NCBI RefSeq assembly: GCF_004364325.1
Contig: NZ_SOCP01000033.1
Coordinates: 1-54,936, forward strand
DNA length: 54,936 nucleotides
From: Actinophytocola oryzae
GTDB taxonomy: Bacteria > Actinomycetota > Actinomycetes > Mycobacteriales > Pseudonocardiaceae
Direction: 5' to 3'
In this document: positions 16,823 through 25,754 of the stretch, in pieces
Layout: each line of letters starts with the position of its first letter
Numbering within the stretch: position 1 is the first letter of the stretch
Notes under the pieces: generated by a model
What the model saw: only the letters and a program-made list of their open reading frames with translations
What the model was told of the DNA's origin: nothing
The model's database searches: none
Position numbers and translations under genes: made by a program

Positions 16823-17482
16823 TCACCGATCGGCCCGCCTGTCCACCCACCGCGAGACCGGCCGGGTGAGGATCGTGAGGATCCAGACCAGCTTGCCCCA
16901 GGTCGGGCTGACGACGCTCACCGGGATGGAGACCAGGAACACCACGCCGGCCACACCGGCGCCCACGAACAACGGCCGCAGTGCCGTGGTCGGCACGGTC
17001 GGGCGCAGCAGGCCCGCGCGGATCGAGTGGCGGCCCATGAGGATCATGAACAGGGCGGTCACGGTGAAGACGCTCGCGTAGAGGACCGGCCCCAGCACGA
17101 AGTCGTCGTCGTCGCTGTTCACCCGGGTGGCGAACGGCATCAGGACGATGAAGAACAGCCAGCCGAGGTTGAGGCGCCGCAGCGGCGCGTCCACCGCGTG
17201 GATCTTGCGGAAGAACTCGTGGTGTGCCAGCCAGAACACACCGATCACCGCGAAGCTGATCACGAAGTTCAGGTACTCGTTCGGCAGCAGCTCGACGAAC
17301 GAGTGCCACACCTCGGCGTTGTCCTCGCCGTGCGGCACGGGCAGCTCCAACGCGAGCAGCGTCATCGCGATCGCGATCACCGCGTCGGAGAAGAAGACCA
17401 GGCGTTCGCCGACGTAGGTTCTGTCCTCTTCGTCGGTAAAGTGCGGACTGTCCTGAACTGCGGCGGGGTGCTGGTCCGACAT
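16823..17482 (-). CDS. TMEM175-family potassium channel-like membrane protein
   Basis: About 219 residues with the family signature in the first helix, FFSDAVIAIAMTLLALEL, and about six membrane segments (further helices around YLNFVISFAVIGVFWLAHH, LNLGWLFFIVLMPF and GPVLYASVFTVTALFMILMG). Bacterial TMEM175 proteins are single-repeat, six-helix potassium-selective channels that assemble as tetramers. ATG 17482 gives a short soluble N-terminus rich in acidic residues. A decayed aldo/keto reductase lies 35 nt upstream on the same strand. Confidence 0.85.
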   Translation of the reverse strand: MSDQHPAAVQDSPHFTDEEDRTYVGERLVFFSDAVIAIAMTLLALELPVPHGEDNAEVWHSFVELLPNEYLNFVISFAVIGVFWLAHHEFFRKIHAVDAPLRRLNLGWLFFIVLMPFATRVNSDDDDFVLGPVLYASVFTVTALFMILMGRHSIRAGLLRPTVPTTALRPLFVGAGVAGVVFLVSIPVSVVSPTWGKLVWILTILTRPVSRWVDRRADR

Positions 17483-17517
17483 GACCCGGAAGTGTGCCAG
17501 CCGTGCCGGACGGGTGA

Positions 17518-17968
17518 TCAGGCCGCCGCACGCGCGGCGCGCGGGCGGCGTCGCAGGTCCGGGTTCTCCATGGCCGGGGGCCGATAGGCCTGGTCGAGGG
17601 TGCCGACGTCGGTGCCCGGCGGGACGATCTCGTCGATGCGGTCGAGCAGGTCGTCGAGGTGGTCCATGGTCCGGGCGCCGACGAGCGCGCTGGTGACGCC
17701 GGGGTGGGCGATGGTGAACGCCATGGCGAGGTGCACCATGGGCAGGCCCGCCTCGGCGGCGAGGGGCACGAGCCGCTCGACCACGTCCAGCCGGTGGGCG
17801 TCGGTGAGGTGCCCGACCAGGCCCGCGCGGCGGAGGTCGTTGTGCTCGTTCCCCCGCACGCGGCCGGTGAGCAGTCCCTGGCCGAGGGGACCCCAGACCA
17901 CGGTTGCCCATACCGAACCGCTGGAGTGCGGGCAGGATCTCGCGTTCGATGCCGCGGTTGAGGAGTGT
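17518..17968 (-). pseudogene. Truncated and frameshifted aldo/keto reductase
   Basis: The minus strand encodes the C-terminal ~150 residues of an aldo/keto reductase. One frame gives LLNRGIEREILPALQRFGMG; a second, entered by a one-base frameshift near 17905, continues with TVVWGPLGQGLLTGRVRGNE, FTIAHPGVTSALVGARTMDH and LDDLLDRIDEIVPPGTD to the stop at 17518. The N-terminal half, with the catalytic Tyr and Lys, is missing; similarity ends near 17968. The remaining gap to 18081 holds a palindromic hairpin and the lipase ribosome site. Confidence 0.8.
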
Positions 17969-18002
17969 CCTGGTCGACGGCCTGCGCCGGTAGCCCGATC
18001 GG

Positions 18003-18029
18003 GTGCCCCGAGTGGTCCACTCGGGGCAC
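18003..18029. terminator. Perfect 27-nt hairpin between aldo/keto reductase remnant and lipase
   Basis: GTGCCCCGAGTGG and its exact complement flank a single central T, forming a near-continuous palindrome. It lies 35 nt beyond the point where the aldo/keto reductase similarity ends and 50 nt before the lipase gene. It could be the terminator of a lost gene or the scar of the event that truncated the reductase. Confidence 0.5.
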
Positions 18030-18081
18030 GCGGGGGAGGGTGGGACCGGAGGACGACCGTGGCGATCGGAGGGGACGAACG

Positions 18082-18900
18082 ATGACTCTGCCAACGCTCG
18101 ATCATCGGGTCACCGGCTACAGCGCCCGCCAGGCGTACTGCATGGCGAAGGCCGCGGACCTGGCCTACAAGGACCCCAGGACCATCGAGAGCACCGCCCG
18201 CGAGTGGGGTTTCGAGGAGGTCCGCCACCACCACACGACGTTCACGCCGCCGTTCGCGCTGACCGACACGCAGGCCTACACCATGGCCAGCCCGACGATG
18301 ATCGTGACCGCCTTCCGGGGCACCGAGCCGGTCCAAACGCGTGACTGGCTGTCGGACACCACGACGCCGCCGTGGCCGGGTCCCTCGGGTGTCGGCCTGA
18401 TGCACTACGGCTTCGCCGAGGCGCTGGTCGCGGTGTTCCCCGAGGTGCGTGCCGCCATCACCGAGCTGCGCGACCAGGACCAGACGATCTGGTTCACGGG
18501 CCACAGCCTCGGCGGCGCGCTGGCGATGCTGGCGGCCGCGCGACTGCACTTCGAGGAGCCGTCGCTGACCGCCAACGGCGTCTACACCTACGGCCAGCCC
18601 CGCACCTGCGACCGGGTCCTGGCCGACGCCTACGACAAGGCGCTGGGCGGCCGCACCTTCCGGGTGGTCAACAACAACGACATCGTCGCCCAGGTGCCAC
18701 CCGAGCCGGTCTTCCACCACGTCAGGGAGATCCGGTACATCGACTCCTCCGGCAAGGTACAGGAGTCGCAGCCCCTAGCGGACAACCTGCTCGACCGGGG
18801 CAAGGGCCTGACCGCGGACGCGTTCGCCCCCGGCAGCGACGGCCTCCGCGACCACCTCATGAAGGCCTACCTGACCGCACTGGAGAAGAACGTGGACTGA
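18082..18900 (+). CDS. Class 3 lipase-like alpha/beta hydrolase
   Basis: About 272 residues, family PF01764 (lipase class 3). The nucleophile elbow is IWFTGHSLGGALAML with Ser142. TAFRGTEPVQTRDWLSD upstream is the conserved AFRGT segment that forms the oxyanion hole. VYTYGQPRTCD and RVVNNNDIVAQVPP downstream carry the family's G-x-P and acidic residue, and the likely catalytic His is in the HHVREIRYID region or later. No signal peptide is seen, so it is probably cytoplasmic or exported by another route. ATG 18082 follows GGAGGGG. Confidence 0.88.
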   Translation: MTLPTLDHRVTGYSARQAYCMAKAADLAYKDPRTIESTAREWGFEEVRHHHTTFTPPFALTDTQAYTMASPTMIVTAFRGTEPVQTRDWLSDTTTPPWPGPSGVGLMHYGFAEALVAVFPEVRAAITELRDQDQTIWFTGHSLGGALAMLAAARLHFEEPSLTANGVYTYGQPRTCDRVLADAYDKALGGRTFRVVNNNDIVAQVPPEPVFHHVREIRYIDSSGKVQESQPLADNLLDRGKGLTADAFAPGSDGLRDHLMKAYLTALEKNVD

Positions 18901-18924
18901 CACCCCCTCGCCGCGCCGGGTCGG

Positions 18925-20826
18925 TCAGCCGTCCAGTCGGCCCGGTACGGCGTCCCGCGGTATCCGGGTTACCTGTGCGCCGGCGGAGGACCGGGCCGAC
19001 GGCACGGTGCCCAGCAGCGGGATCTGGACCGAGGTCTCGGCGAGTCCGACGGTGACCCGGGGGAGCTGTGCCGGGGTGGTGGTCATACTGCTGTCGTTGC
19101 CCGCGACCACCAGTGCCAGCCGGTGCCCGGCGGGTACCACCCAGTCCGTTGTGGACAGTCGGAAGGTGATGGTGTACTTCGTGCCGGGCGTGAGGGTGCG
19201 CGGCGTGCTGAGCGACGCGTAGTTCGCCAGGTCGGCCCAGCCCCGCGCGATGACCTGCGCGTCGACCGTGGCGGTGGTGGCCGCCGTGTCGCGGTAGCAG
19301 GCGTCGTCGCCCGCACGGTCCTCGCCCCAGCACGACTCGGTGGTCAGTGTCCTGATGCCCTCGCCCGTGCTGCTCCTCGCCGTCGCCGGGCCGTAGTCGA
19401 CCAGGTACGCGGACAGGTGCGCGGTGGAGGTCGACGGGGTGGCGGCGACCGTGATCCGCGAGACACCCGCCACCCGCAGGTCCGAGGTGAGCGTGCCGGT
19501 GCTGTACACCACCCGCCGCGCCGACGTGGCGTTCGGCGTGGCGATGTAGCTCGCCGGGGTCCCGGAACCGTTGTCGGTGAACGAAGCGGTCGCCGCCGCA
19601 CCCGGAGCGGTCGCCAAAGTGCCCACACCCGCGACCGAACCGGCCACCGGGTACAGGGTCCGCGTCTGCGTGCCCGAGGGCGGCCAGCTCGCGGTGTCGC
19701 TCCACTGGTCGACGGCGCGCTCGACCGACACCGTCGGCTCGTTGTCGATCCCGTTCGGTACGCCGAGCAGCCACCGGTCGAACCAGCGGTGCAGCGTGGA
19801 CACCCAGGTGGCGCGCCGGAAGTCGAACGGGTCGATGTGCCCGGTCTGGGACAGCCACAGCTTGCGCGGCACCGACGCGGGCAGCGCGGCGAGCCACTGG
19901 CCCCAGTTCACCGGCTTGACGTTCAGGTCGGCACGCCCGTTGACCGAGAACACCGCCGCCCTGACGTTCGCGGCGCTCCGCACGTAGTCGCGCTGCTGCC
20001 ACATGGCGGTGTAGTCGCCGTTGGCCGGGGCACCCGAGGTCATCTCGGACCGCACGGCCCCGCACCGCGACCGTGCGTTGGCGTTCTCGAAGCCGGACGC
20101 GAGGCTCGTGGGTGTGCCGAAGCCGGAGAACGACACGCCGTCGGCGCGGAACCAGTCGTACCAGGAGCTGATCGCCGAGATCGGCACGATCGTGCGCAGC
20201 CCGTCCACGCCGGTGGCCGCCACGCCCTGGGTGACGCTGCCGTCCCACGACTTGCCGATCATCGCGGCGGCGCCGGTCGACCAGCCCGCGGTCACCGAGG
20301 AGCCGCCGGAGGCCGCCGAGTACGCGGTGGCCCTCCCGTTCAGCCAGTCGATCACGGCCTTCCCGGAGGCGACCTCGGCCCGGCCGCCGGTGTCCATGCA
20401 ACCGGTGGACCGGGAGGACCCGCTGAAGTCGACCAGCGCGACCGCGTAGCCGCGCGGCACGAAGTAGTTGTCGTAGAACAGCGGGAACTTGACCGGCACG
20501 CCCGCCGAGTCGTAGCTCTTGCGCTCGCTCTCGTTGCCCCGCCCCGAGGTCGCGTAGTACGGGCTGGCGTCGATGATCACCGGGACGCGCTCGGTGGTCG
20601 CGGGCCGGATGATGTCGGTGGCCACGCGGTCGCCCACGCCGTTGGCGTCCAGGTCGAGCCCGATGTCCACCCACACGGTCTCCCGCACGGCGTCGGCGAA
20701 CGAATGGATCGGCTGTGTCACCCCGTTCGCGACCACGAACGCGGGTGTGGCCGCTGACGCGGGCACCACCGCCAGCCCCGGCAGCACCCCGACCAGCCCG
20801 GCGACCAACCCGACTCGACGCACCAT
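18925..20826 (-). CDS. Secreted Xaa-Pro dipeptidyl-peptidase (S15 family)
   Basis: About 633 residues. A signal peptide (VAGLVGVLPGLAVVPASAA) predicts secretion. The N-terminal catalytic alpha/beta-hydrolase domain has RVPVIIDASPYYATSGRG and the nucleophile in MIGKSWDGSV (Ser193); GHIDPFDFRR carries the likely catalytic His. The C-terminal jelly-roll domain typical of X-Pro dipeptidyl-peptidases/CocE follows, ending in DWVVPAGHRLALVVAGND. It removes Xaa-Pro dipeptides from peptides, or is an esterase of the same fold. ATG 20826 is chosen over a GTG 9 nt upstream. It is divergent from the S8 protease across 188 nt that contain palindromic elements. Confidence 0.88.
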   Translation of the reverse strand: MVRRVGLVAGLVGVLPGLAVVPASAATPAFVVANGVTQPIHSFADAVRETVWVDIGLDLDANGVGDRVATDIIRPATTERVPVIIDASPYYATSGRGNESERKSYDSAGVPVKFPLFYDNYFVPRGYAVALVDFSGSSRSTGCMDTGGRAEVASGKAVIDWLNGRATAYSAASGGSSVTAGWSTGAAAMIGKSWDGSVTQGVAATGVDGLRTIVPISAISSWYDWFRADGVSFSGFGTPTSLASGFENANARSRCGAVRSEMTSGAPANGDYTAMWQQRDYVRSAANVRAAVFSVNGRADLNVKPVNWGQWLAALPASVPRKLWLSQTGHIDPFDFRRATWVSTLHRWFDRWLLGVPNGIDNEPTVSVERAVDQWSDTASWPPSGTQTRTLYPVAGSVAGVGTLATAPGAAATASFTDNGSGTPASYIATPNATSARRVVYSTGTLTSDLRVAGVSRITVAATPSTSTAHLSAYLVDYGPATARSSTGEGIRTLTTESCWGEDRAGDDACYRDTAATTATVDAQVIARGWADLANYASLSTPRTLTPGTKYTITFRLSTTDWVVPAGHRLALVVAGNDSSMTTTPAQLPRVTVGLAETSVQIPLLGTVPSARSSAGAQVTRIPRDAVPGRLDG

Positions 20827-20863
20827 GCCAGTCACGCTAGGTCACGGTCCGCTCGCGCCGGCA

Positions 20864-20934
20864 GGCCCAACCGGTGATGCCAGTTGCCAACTGCCTGCGG
20901 CCGGGCGCCGCTGCGCCGGATGGCCCAATCCGGT
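20864..20934. promoter_or_regulatory. Repeat and palindrome cluster between the divergent S15 and S8 protease genes
   Basis: A perfect palindrome CAGTTGCCAACTG (20881-20893) is flanked by two nearly identical direct repeats, GGCCCAACCGGT (20864-20875) and GGCCCAATCCGGT (20922-20934). All lie between the divergent starts at 20826 and 21015, where promoters for both genes must be. They may be operators for common control, but no regulator gene is adjacent. Confidence 0.4.
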
Positions 20935-21014
20935 CGTTGATCGACCTGGGGAGGCAACGTGGTTCGGCACCCCAGAGTTCTGGAGGGGCAGGAATTCCCC
21001 AACCTGGAGGAGAA

Positions 21015-24000
21015 ATGGTGGGCCGACGGAGATTGTGGCGTGGCGGGGCGGTGGTCGTTCTGGCGTCCGCCCTGGCCGCGGGGGTGGTCGCGAGCATGAC
21101 GCCGGGGGCGGTGGCCCAGCAGGAGGCCACCGCGGGCCGGGGCGAGCCGGTCTCGGTCACCCTGGTCAGCGGGGACCGGGTCGAGCTGTGGGGGACCGAC
21201 AAGTCGGCGCCGCTGCGGGTCGACCCCGCGCCACGTGGCCACTCGGTGCCGTTCCAGGACTTCTGGCACGACGGCGACCGCTACGTCGTGCCGGGTGACG
21301 CGGCCGTGCTGCTGTCGCGGGGAATGCTGGACCGCGAGCTGTTCAACGTCACCGGGCTCATCCGGCAGGGCTACGACGACGCGCACACCGCCTCGGTGCC
21401 ACTGCTGGTCGAGTACGCCGACGCCGGTGCGCGAGCCCATGCCGCGGTGCCCGCGGGTGCCTCGGTGCGCCGGTCGCTGCCCGCGCTCAACCTGACCGCG
21501 CTCGACCAGGACAAGGACAGCACGACGACGTTCTACGGCGCGCTGGCACCGACCAACGCCAGGAGCGCCGCCGGCGTGCGCAAGGTCTGGCTGAATCAAC
21601 GGGTTCGCGCCACCCTGGACCAGAGCGTGCCGCAGGTCGGCGCGCCCGCGGCCTGGCGGCGCGGGCTGACCGGAGCCGGGGTGCGGGTCGCCGTGCTGGA
21701 CACCGGTATCGACACCGACCACCCCGACCTCGCGGGCAAGGTCGCCGTCAGCCAGGACTTCACCGGGACCGGCGGGGTCGAGGACGGCTACGGGCACGGC
21801 ACGCACGTCGCGTCGATCATCACCGGCAGCGGTGCCGCGTCGGGCGGGAAGTACCGCGGCGTCGCACCGGACGTGACCCTCGCGGTCGGCAAGGTGCTCG
21901 ACGACGCCGGGTACGGCACCGACGACAGCGTGCTCGCCGGGATGCAGTGGGCGGCGGCTGAGTCGGGCGCGAAGGTCGTCAACATGAGCCTCGGCGGCGG
22001 CCCCAGCGACGGCCAGGACCCGATGTCGCTCGCCGTCGACGCACTCAGCCGCCAGTACGGGACCCTGTTCGTGATCGCCGCGGGCAACTACGGGGCGGAC
22101 CGCACGGTCGCCACGCCGGGGACGGCGGACGACGCACTCACCGTCGGCAGCGTCTCCAAGCAGGACGTGCCGAGCGACTTCTCCAGCCGTGGCCCACGCC
22201 TCGGGGACGGCGCGGCCAAGCCGGAGATCAGCGCACCGGGTGGCGGCATCGTGGCCGCGGCACCCGCGGGCGTGGCGCCGCTCGGCGAGACCGTCGGCGA
22301 CGCCTACCAGAAGCTCGACGGCACCTCGATGGCCACCCCGCACGTGGCCGGTGCGGCGGCGATCCTGGCCCAGCAGCACCCGGACTGGACCGGAGCCACG
22401 CTGAAGTCGGCTCTGGTCAGCAGCGCGCACGAGATCGCGGACGCCGGGGTGTACCAGGTCGGCGCGGGCAGGCTCGACGTGGACCGGGCGACCGCCACCC
22501 CGGTCGTCGCGACGGGCGCGGTGTCGGTGTACCTGCCGTGGCCGAACACCGGGTCGCAGGAGCGCAGGACGGTCACGTGGACCAACACCGGCACCGCACC
22601 GGTGACCCTGGCGCTGGAGGCCGACCTCGTCGACAGGCTGGGCAGGCAGGCCCCGTCCGGGCTCCTCACCCTGCCCTCGGACAGTGTGACCGTGCCCGCG
22701 GGCGGCAGCGTGCCGCTCGAACTGCTCGTCACCGGCCAGGACGGTCACACCGGGACCTACTCCGGGGTGCTCGTCGCGACGGACGCCGGGGGCGCGGTGC
22801 AGACCCGCACCGCGATCTCGGTGTACCAGCAGGAGCAGCGGTTCTCGTTCACGCCGGAGCTGTTGGACCGCAACGGTGTCGAGCCCGTCGACGAGTTCCA
22901 GTCCTCGGCGTATGTCATCGACCTGGAGACCGGCGACATCTTCTACGCCTCCTCGGGTCAGACGATCTCGCTGCCCCGCGGCCGGTACGCCGTGCACGCC
23001 GCGATCGCCACCGTGTCGCCGGGCCAGGAGTCGTCCTACACGACGATCAGCCATCCCGAGCTGAACCTGGACCGGGACCTCACCCAGGTGTTCGACGCGA
23101 GGATCGGCCAGCCGGTCATCGCCGAGCCGGACAACCCGGAGGCCCGCGGCGGGACGCACGCGTTGTACGTCATGTCCCGGGTCGAGGAATGTGACTGCCT
23201 TTACGCCTTCTACACGGATGTCGACGCGCGGTTCGAGCCGCTGTTCGCGGCGACCCTGCCCGGCACGGCGTCGGACGCCTACTCGCTCGGCACCGCGCGT
23301 CGGGCCACCACGCCGGACCTGGAGATGGTGGCGAACGACGGGCAGCCGTTCGACGTCCACCTCCAGGCGCTGATGGGTCAGCCGCCGAGCGAGGAGGCCA
23401 CGCTCACGGCCGTCTACGGCGGCTCGGGTACGCCGGAGGACCTGGACAAGATCGACGCCACCGGGAAGCTCGTGGTGGTCGAGTTCGACCCGAACCTCGG
23501 CAGGGAGGAATGGCTGCGGCGGGCCCTCGACATCACCAGGGCGGGCGGCAGGCTGGCCATGTTCCGGTTCGTCGACGAGGGCGCGACACCGCTGCCGCCC
23601 GGCGACCCGGTCGAGGGTGAGCCGGTGCCGGTCTTCTACGGCCACGACAGCGGCACGGTCGACCGGCTCACCGAGCTGGTGAAGAAGGGCGAGACCACGG
23701 TCGAGTACGCCAGCCGGGCGGCCACCGAGCAGCGCTACGAGCTGCTCTACGGCGTGCGGCGGCAGGTCACCGCGCCGGTCGTCTACCGGCCGAGGACCCA
23801 GGACCTGGCCACCATGCGCGCGGCCTACCACGACAACGCGCCGAACACGGCCGGGTTCGTCGCCTTCGGCAAGCTGTTCGGCCGCTACGTCGGCACCGGG
23901 TGGTTCGCGCGGACGGCAGGCGGGCAGGAACGGGTGGAGTACTTCACCCCGACCGAGTGGGACCTCTCCGCCACTGCCGGCCCGTACCTCCAGTCCGACA

Positions 24001-24728
24001 CCGCGACGCTCGCCGCCGACCGGCCACCCGTCCGGGTCGTCTGGAACAAGGCGGTGGTCGGCCCGTCGCTGCGCGGCACCACGAAGAACTTCGTGCCGGA
24101 GGAGCCGCATCCCTGGTCGTGGCGCAACGACGGGAAGATCAACGTCAAGCTGCCGATGTACGGCGACGCGGCAGGCAGGCCGAGGATGGTCGAGACCTTC
24201 GCGGGCAACGTCACCGGATCGGTCACCGTGTCCCGGGACGGCGTCGCGCTCGGTACCGGCTCGGTCGGCGACTTCTCCGAGTACCTGGTGCCGGACGGGG
24301 ACGCGGCCTACCGGGTGGTGGCCGACGCCCGCCAGTCCGACGCGACGTGGACACTGTCCACAGTGGTCACCGCGGAGTGGGACTTCCGGTCCTCCTCGGC
24401 CGGGGATGGCAAGGCGCTGCCGATGCTCACCACCCGCTTCGACCCGGCACTGGACGTGCACAACCGGGCGCCGGGTGACCGGAAGTTCTCCTTCCCGGCG
24501 TACGTGGAGCGGCAGGACGGGCCTGCGCGGATCGCCTCGTTGTCGGTGGACGTGTCCTACGACGACGGCACGACCTGGAAGGCGGCCGAGGTCCGGCGCG
24601 ACCACGACCACTGGACGGTGACCGTGCGGCACCCGAGGACCGGCTACGTCACACTGCGGTCCCGTACGTCCGATGCGGACGGGAACCGGATGGCGCAGAC
24701 GGTCGTCAGGGCGTACCAGCTCGGCTGA
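21015..24728 (+). CDS. Large secreted subtilisin-like (S8) peptidase
   Basis: About 1237 residues. The signal peptide (WRGGAVVVLASALAAGVVAS) is followed by a pro-region to about residue 205. The S8 catalytic domain has Asp229 in VAVLDTGID, His261 in GHGTHVASI and Ser438 in GTSMATPHVAG; the oxyanion Asn is in FVIAAGNYG. The remaining ~730 residues are a large accessory region with beta-rich segments, starting with a fibronectin-like stretch (RRTVTWTNTGTAPVTLALEA). Such proteins in Pseudonocardiales and Streptomyces are extracellular proteases. ATG 21015 has GGAGGAG just upstream. The gene is monocistronic with a strong terminator 11 nt after the stop. Substrate and role of the long C-terminus are unknown. 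Confidence 0.93.
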   Translation: MVGRRRLWRGGAVVVLASALAAGVVASMTPGAVAQQEATAGRGEPVSVTLVSGDRVELWGTDKSAPLRVDPAPRGHSVPFQDFWHDGDRYVVPGDAAVLLSRGMLDRELFNVTGLIRQGYDDAHTASVPLLVEYADAGARAHAAVPAGASVRRSLPALNLTALDQDKDSTTTFYGALAPTNARSAAGVRKVWLNQRVRATLDQSVPQVGAPAAWRRGLTGAGVRVAVLDTGIDTDHPDLAGKVAVSQDFTGTGGVEDGYGHGTHVASIITGSGAASGGKYRGVAPDVTLAVGKVLDDAGYGTDDSVLAGMQWAAAESGAKVVNMSLGGGPSDGQDPMSLAVDALSRQYGTLFVIAAGNYGADRTVATPGTADDALTVGSVSKQDVPSDFSSRGPRLGDGAAKPEISAPGGGIVAAAPAGVAPLGETVGDAYQKLDGTSMATPHVAGAAAILAQQHPDWTGATLKSALVSSAHEIADAGVYQVGAGRLDVDRATATPVVATGAVSVYLPWPNTGSQERRTVTWTNTGTAPVTLALEADLVDRLGRQAPSGLLTLPSDSVTVPAGGSVPLELLVTGQDGHTGTYSGVLVATDAGGAVQTRTAISVYQQEQRFSFTPELLDRNGVEPVDEFQSSAYVIDLETGDIFYASSGQTISLPRGRYAVHAAIATVSPGQESSYTTISHPELNLDRDLTQVFDARIGQPVIAEPDNPEARGGTHALYVMSRVEECDCLYAFYTDVDARFEPLFAATLPGTASDAYSLGTARRATTPDLEMVANDGQPFDVHLQALMGQPPSEEATLTAVYGGSGTPEDLDKIDATGKLVVVEFDPNLGREEWLRRALDITRAGGRLAMFRFVDEGATPLPPGDPVEGEPVPVFYGHDSGTVDRLTELVKKGETTVEYASRAATEQRYELLYGVRRQVTAPVVYRPRTQDLATMRAAYHDNAPNTAGFVAFGKLFGRYVGTGWFARTAGGQERVEYFTPTEWDLSATAGPYLQSDTATLAADRPPVRVVWNKAVVGPSLRGTTKNFVPEEPHPWSWRNDGKINVKLPMYGDAAGRPRMVETFAGNVTGSVTVSRDGVALGTGSVGDFSEYLVPDGDAAYRVVADARQSDATWTLSTVVTAEWDFRSSSAGDGKALPMLTTRFDPALDVHNRAPGDRKFSFPAYVERQDGPARIASLSVDVSYDDGTTWKAAEVRRDHDHWTVTVRHPRTGYVTLRSRTSDADGNRMAQTVVRAYQLG

Positions 24729-24739
24729 CGGGCACGAGG

Positions 24740-24773
24740 CCGCGGCGGCACCACGGGTGTGGTGCCGCCGCGG
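24740..24773 (+). terminator. Strong hairpin terminator after the S8 protease
   Basis: A perfect 15-bp stem (CCGCGGCGGCACCAC / GTGGTGCCGCCGCGG) with loop GGGT, starting 11 nt after the stop. There is no T-run, as is common in actinobacteria. Confidence 0.88.
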
Positions 24774-24845
24774 GGGCCCGGCGTGCGCCCCCGCATCGGC
24801 CGCGCGATGATCGGGCCGCACGTGTGCCGCCGATCGGAGCGAATG

Positions 24846-25754
24846 ATGAAGGCAGTCCGTTTCACCCGGTTCGGGGGGCCGGAGGTGCTCGAGATCGTGG
24901 ACCTCCCGGCGCCGCATCCCGGTCCCGGCCAGGTCCGGATCGCGGTGCACGCGGCGGGTGTGAACCCGAGCGACTGGAAGAAACGCGCCGGCCAGCTGGA
25001 CGAGGAGCTGCCCCAGACCATGGGTCACGAGGCGGCGGGCGTCGTCGACGAGCTGGGTGCGGGAGTCGGCGACGTGGCCGTCGGCGACCGCGTGTTCGGC
25101 CTGTCCGAGGAGGGAGCGGCGCAGGCCGAGCTGGCGGTGCTGTCCCACTACGCGCCGATCCCGCCGTCGCTCGACTTCGCGGGTGCCGCCGCGCTGCCCG
25201 CCGCCGTCGAGACGGCCACCCGCGCGCTCGACCAGCTCGGCGTCGGTCCCGACAGCACGCTGCTCGTCAACGGCGCCTCCGGCAGCGTCGGCGGTGCCGC
25301 CCTCCAGCTCGCCGCGGTGCGTGGCGCGCGGGTGATCGGCACCGCGAGCCCGGCGAACCACGACTACCTCCGCTCGCTCGGCGCCGAGCCCGTCGCGTAC
25401 GGGGACGGCCTCGTCGAGCGGGTCCGCGTGCTCGCGCCCGACGGCGTCGACCTCGCGCTCGACGTCGCGGGCAGCGGTGTCCTGCCCGAGCTGGTCGACC
25501 TCGCGGGCGGCCCGGAGCACGTCGTCACGATCGCCGACTTCCTCGGCGCGCGGCAGCACGGGGTGCGGTTCAGCAGCGGGGACGCGGGCCGTGCGCTCCA
25601 CGTGCTCGCGGAGATCGGCGAGCTGGTCGAGTCGGGACGCTTCTCGCTGCCGGTCGTGCGTACCTTCCCGCTCGACGAGGTCGCGGAGGCACACCGCGTC
25701 GGCGAGAACGGGCACGCGCGCGGGAAGCTCGTGCTGACGGTCAGCCGAAGCTGA
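24846..25754 (+). CDS. NADP-dependent quinone oxidoreductase-like enzyme (zinc-independent MDR)
   Basis: About 302 residues, medium-chain reductase superfamily. The N-terminal GroES-like domain (MKAVRFTRFGGPEVLEIVDL, VRIAVHAAGVNPSDWKKRAG, MGHEAAGVVDELG) has no structural zinc cysteines. The Rossmann motif is LLVNGASGSVGGAALQLA and the C-terminus is typical (EVAEAHRVGENGHARGKLVL). It probably reduces quinones or enones with NADPH. ATG 24846, with GGAG six nt upstream, is preferred over the adjacent ATG 24843. Its stop overlaps the 3' end of the convergent methyltransferase gene by 14 nt. Confidence 0.88.
   Translation: MKAVRFTRFGGPEVLEIVDLPAPHPGPGQVRIAVHAAGVNPSDWKKRAGQLDEELPQTMGHEAAGVVDELGAGVGDVAVGDRVFGLSEEGAAQAELAVLSHYAPIPPSLDFAGAAALPAAVETATRALDQLGVGPDSTLLVNGASGSVGGAALQLAAVRGARVIGTASPANHDYLRSLGAEPVAYGDGLVERVRVLAPDGVDLALDVAGSGVLPELVDLAGGPEHVVTIADFLGARQHGVRFSSGDAGRALHVLAEIGELVESGRFSLPVVRTFPLDEVAEAHRVGENGHARGKLVLTVSRS

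Noticed and set aside
16823..18094. A single 423-residue minus-strand protein joining the TMEM175-like channel with upstream sequence
   Set aside because: The upstream part is out-of-frame aldo/keto reductase remnant; the channel family starts at about 17482.
20832..25715. A 1627-residue open frame on the minus strand opposite the S8 peptidase and oxidoreductase
   Set aside because: It is the antisense shadow of two well-supported genes, rich in Arg/His/Gly with no domains; long antisense frames are normal at this GC content.
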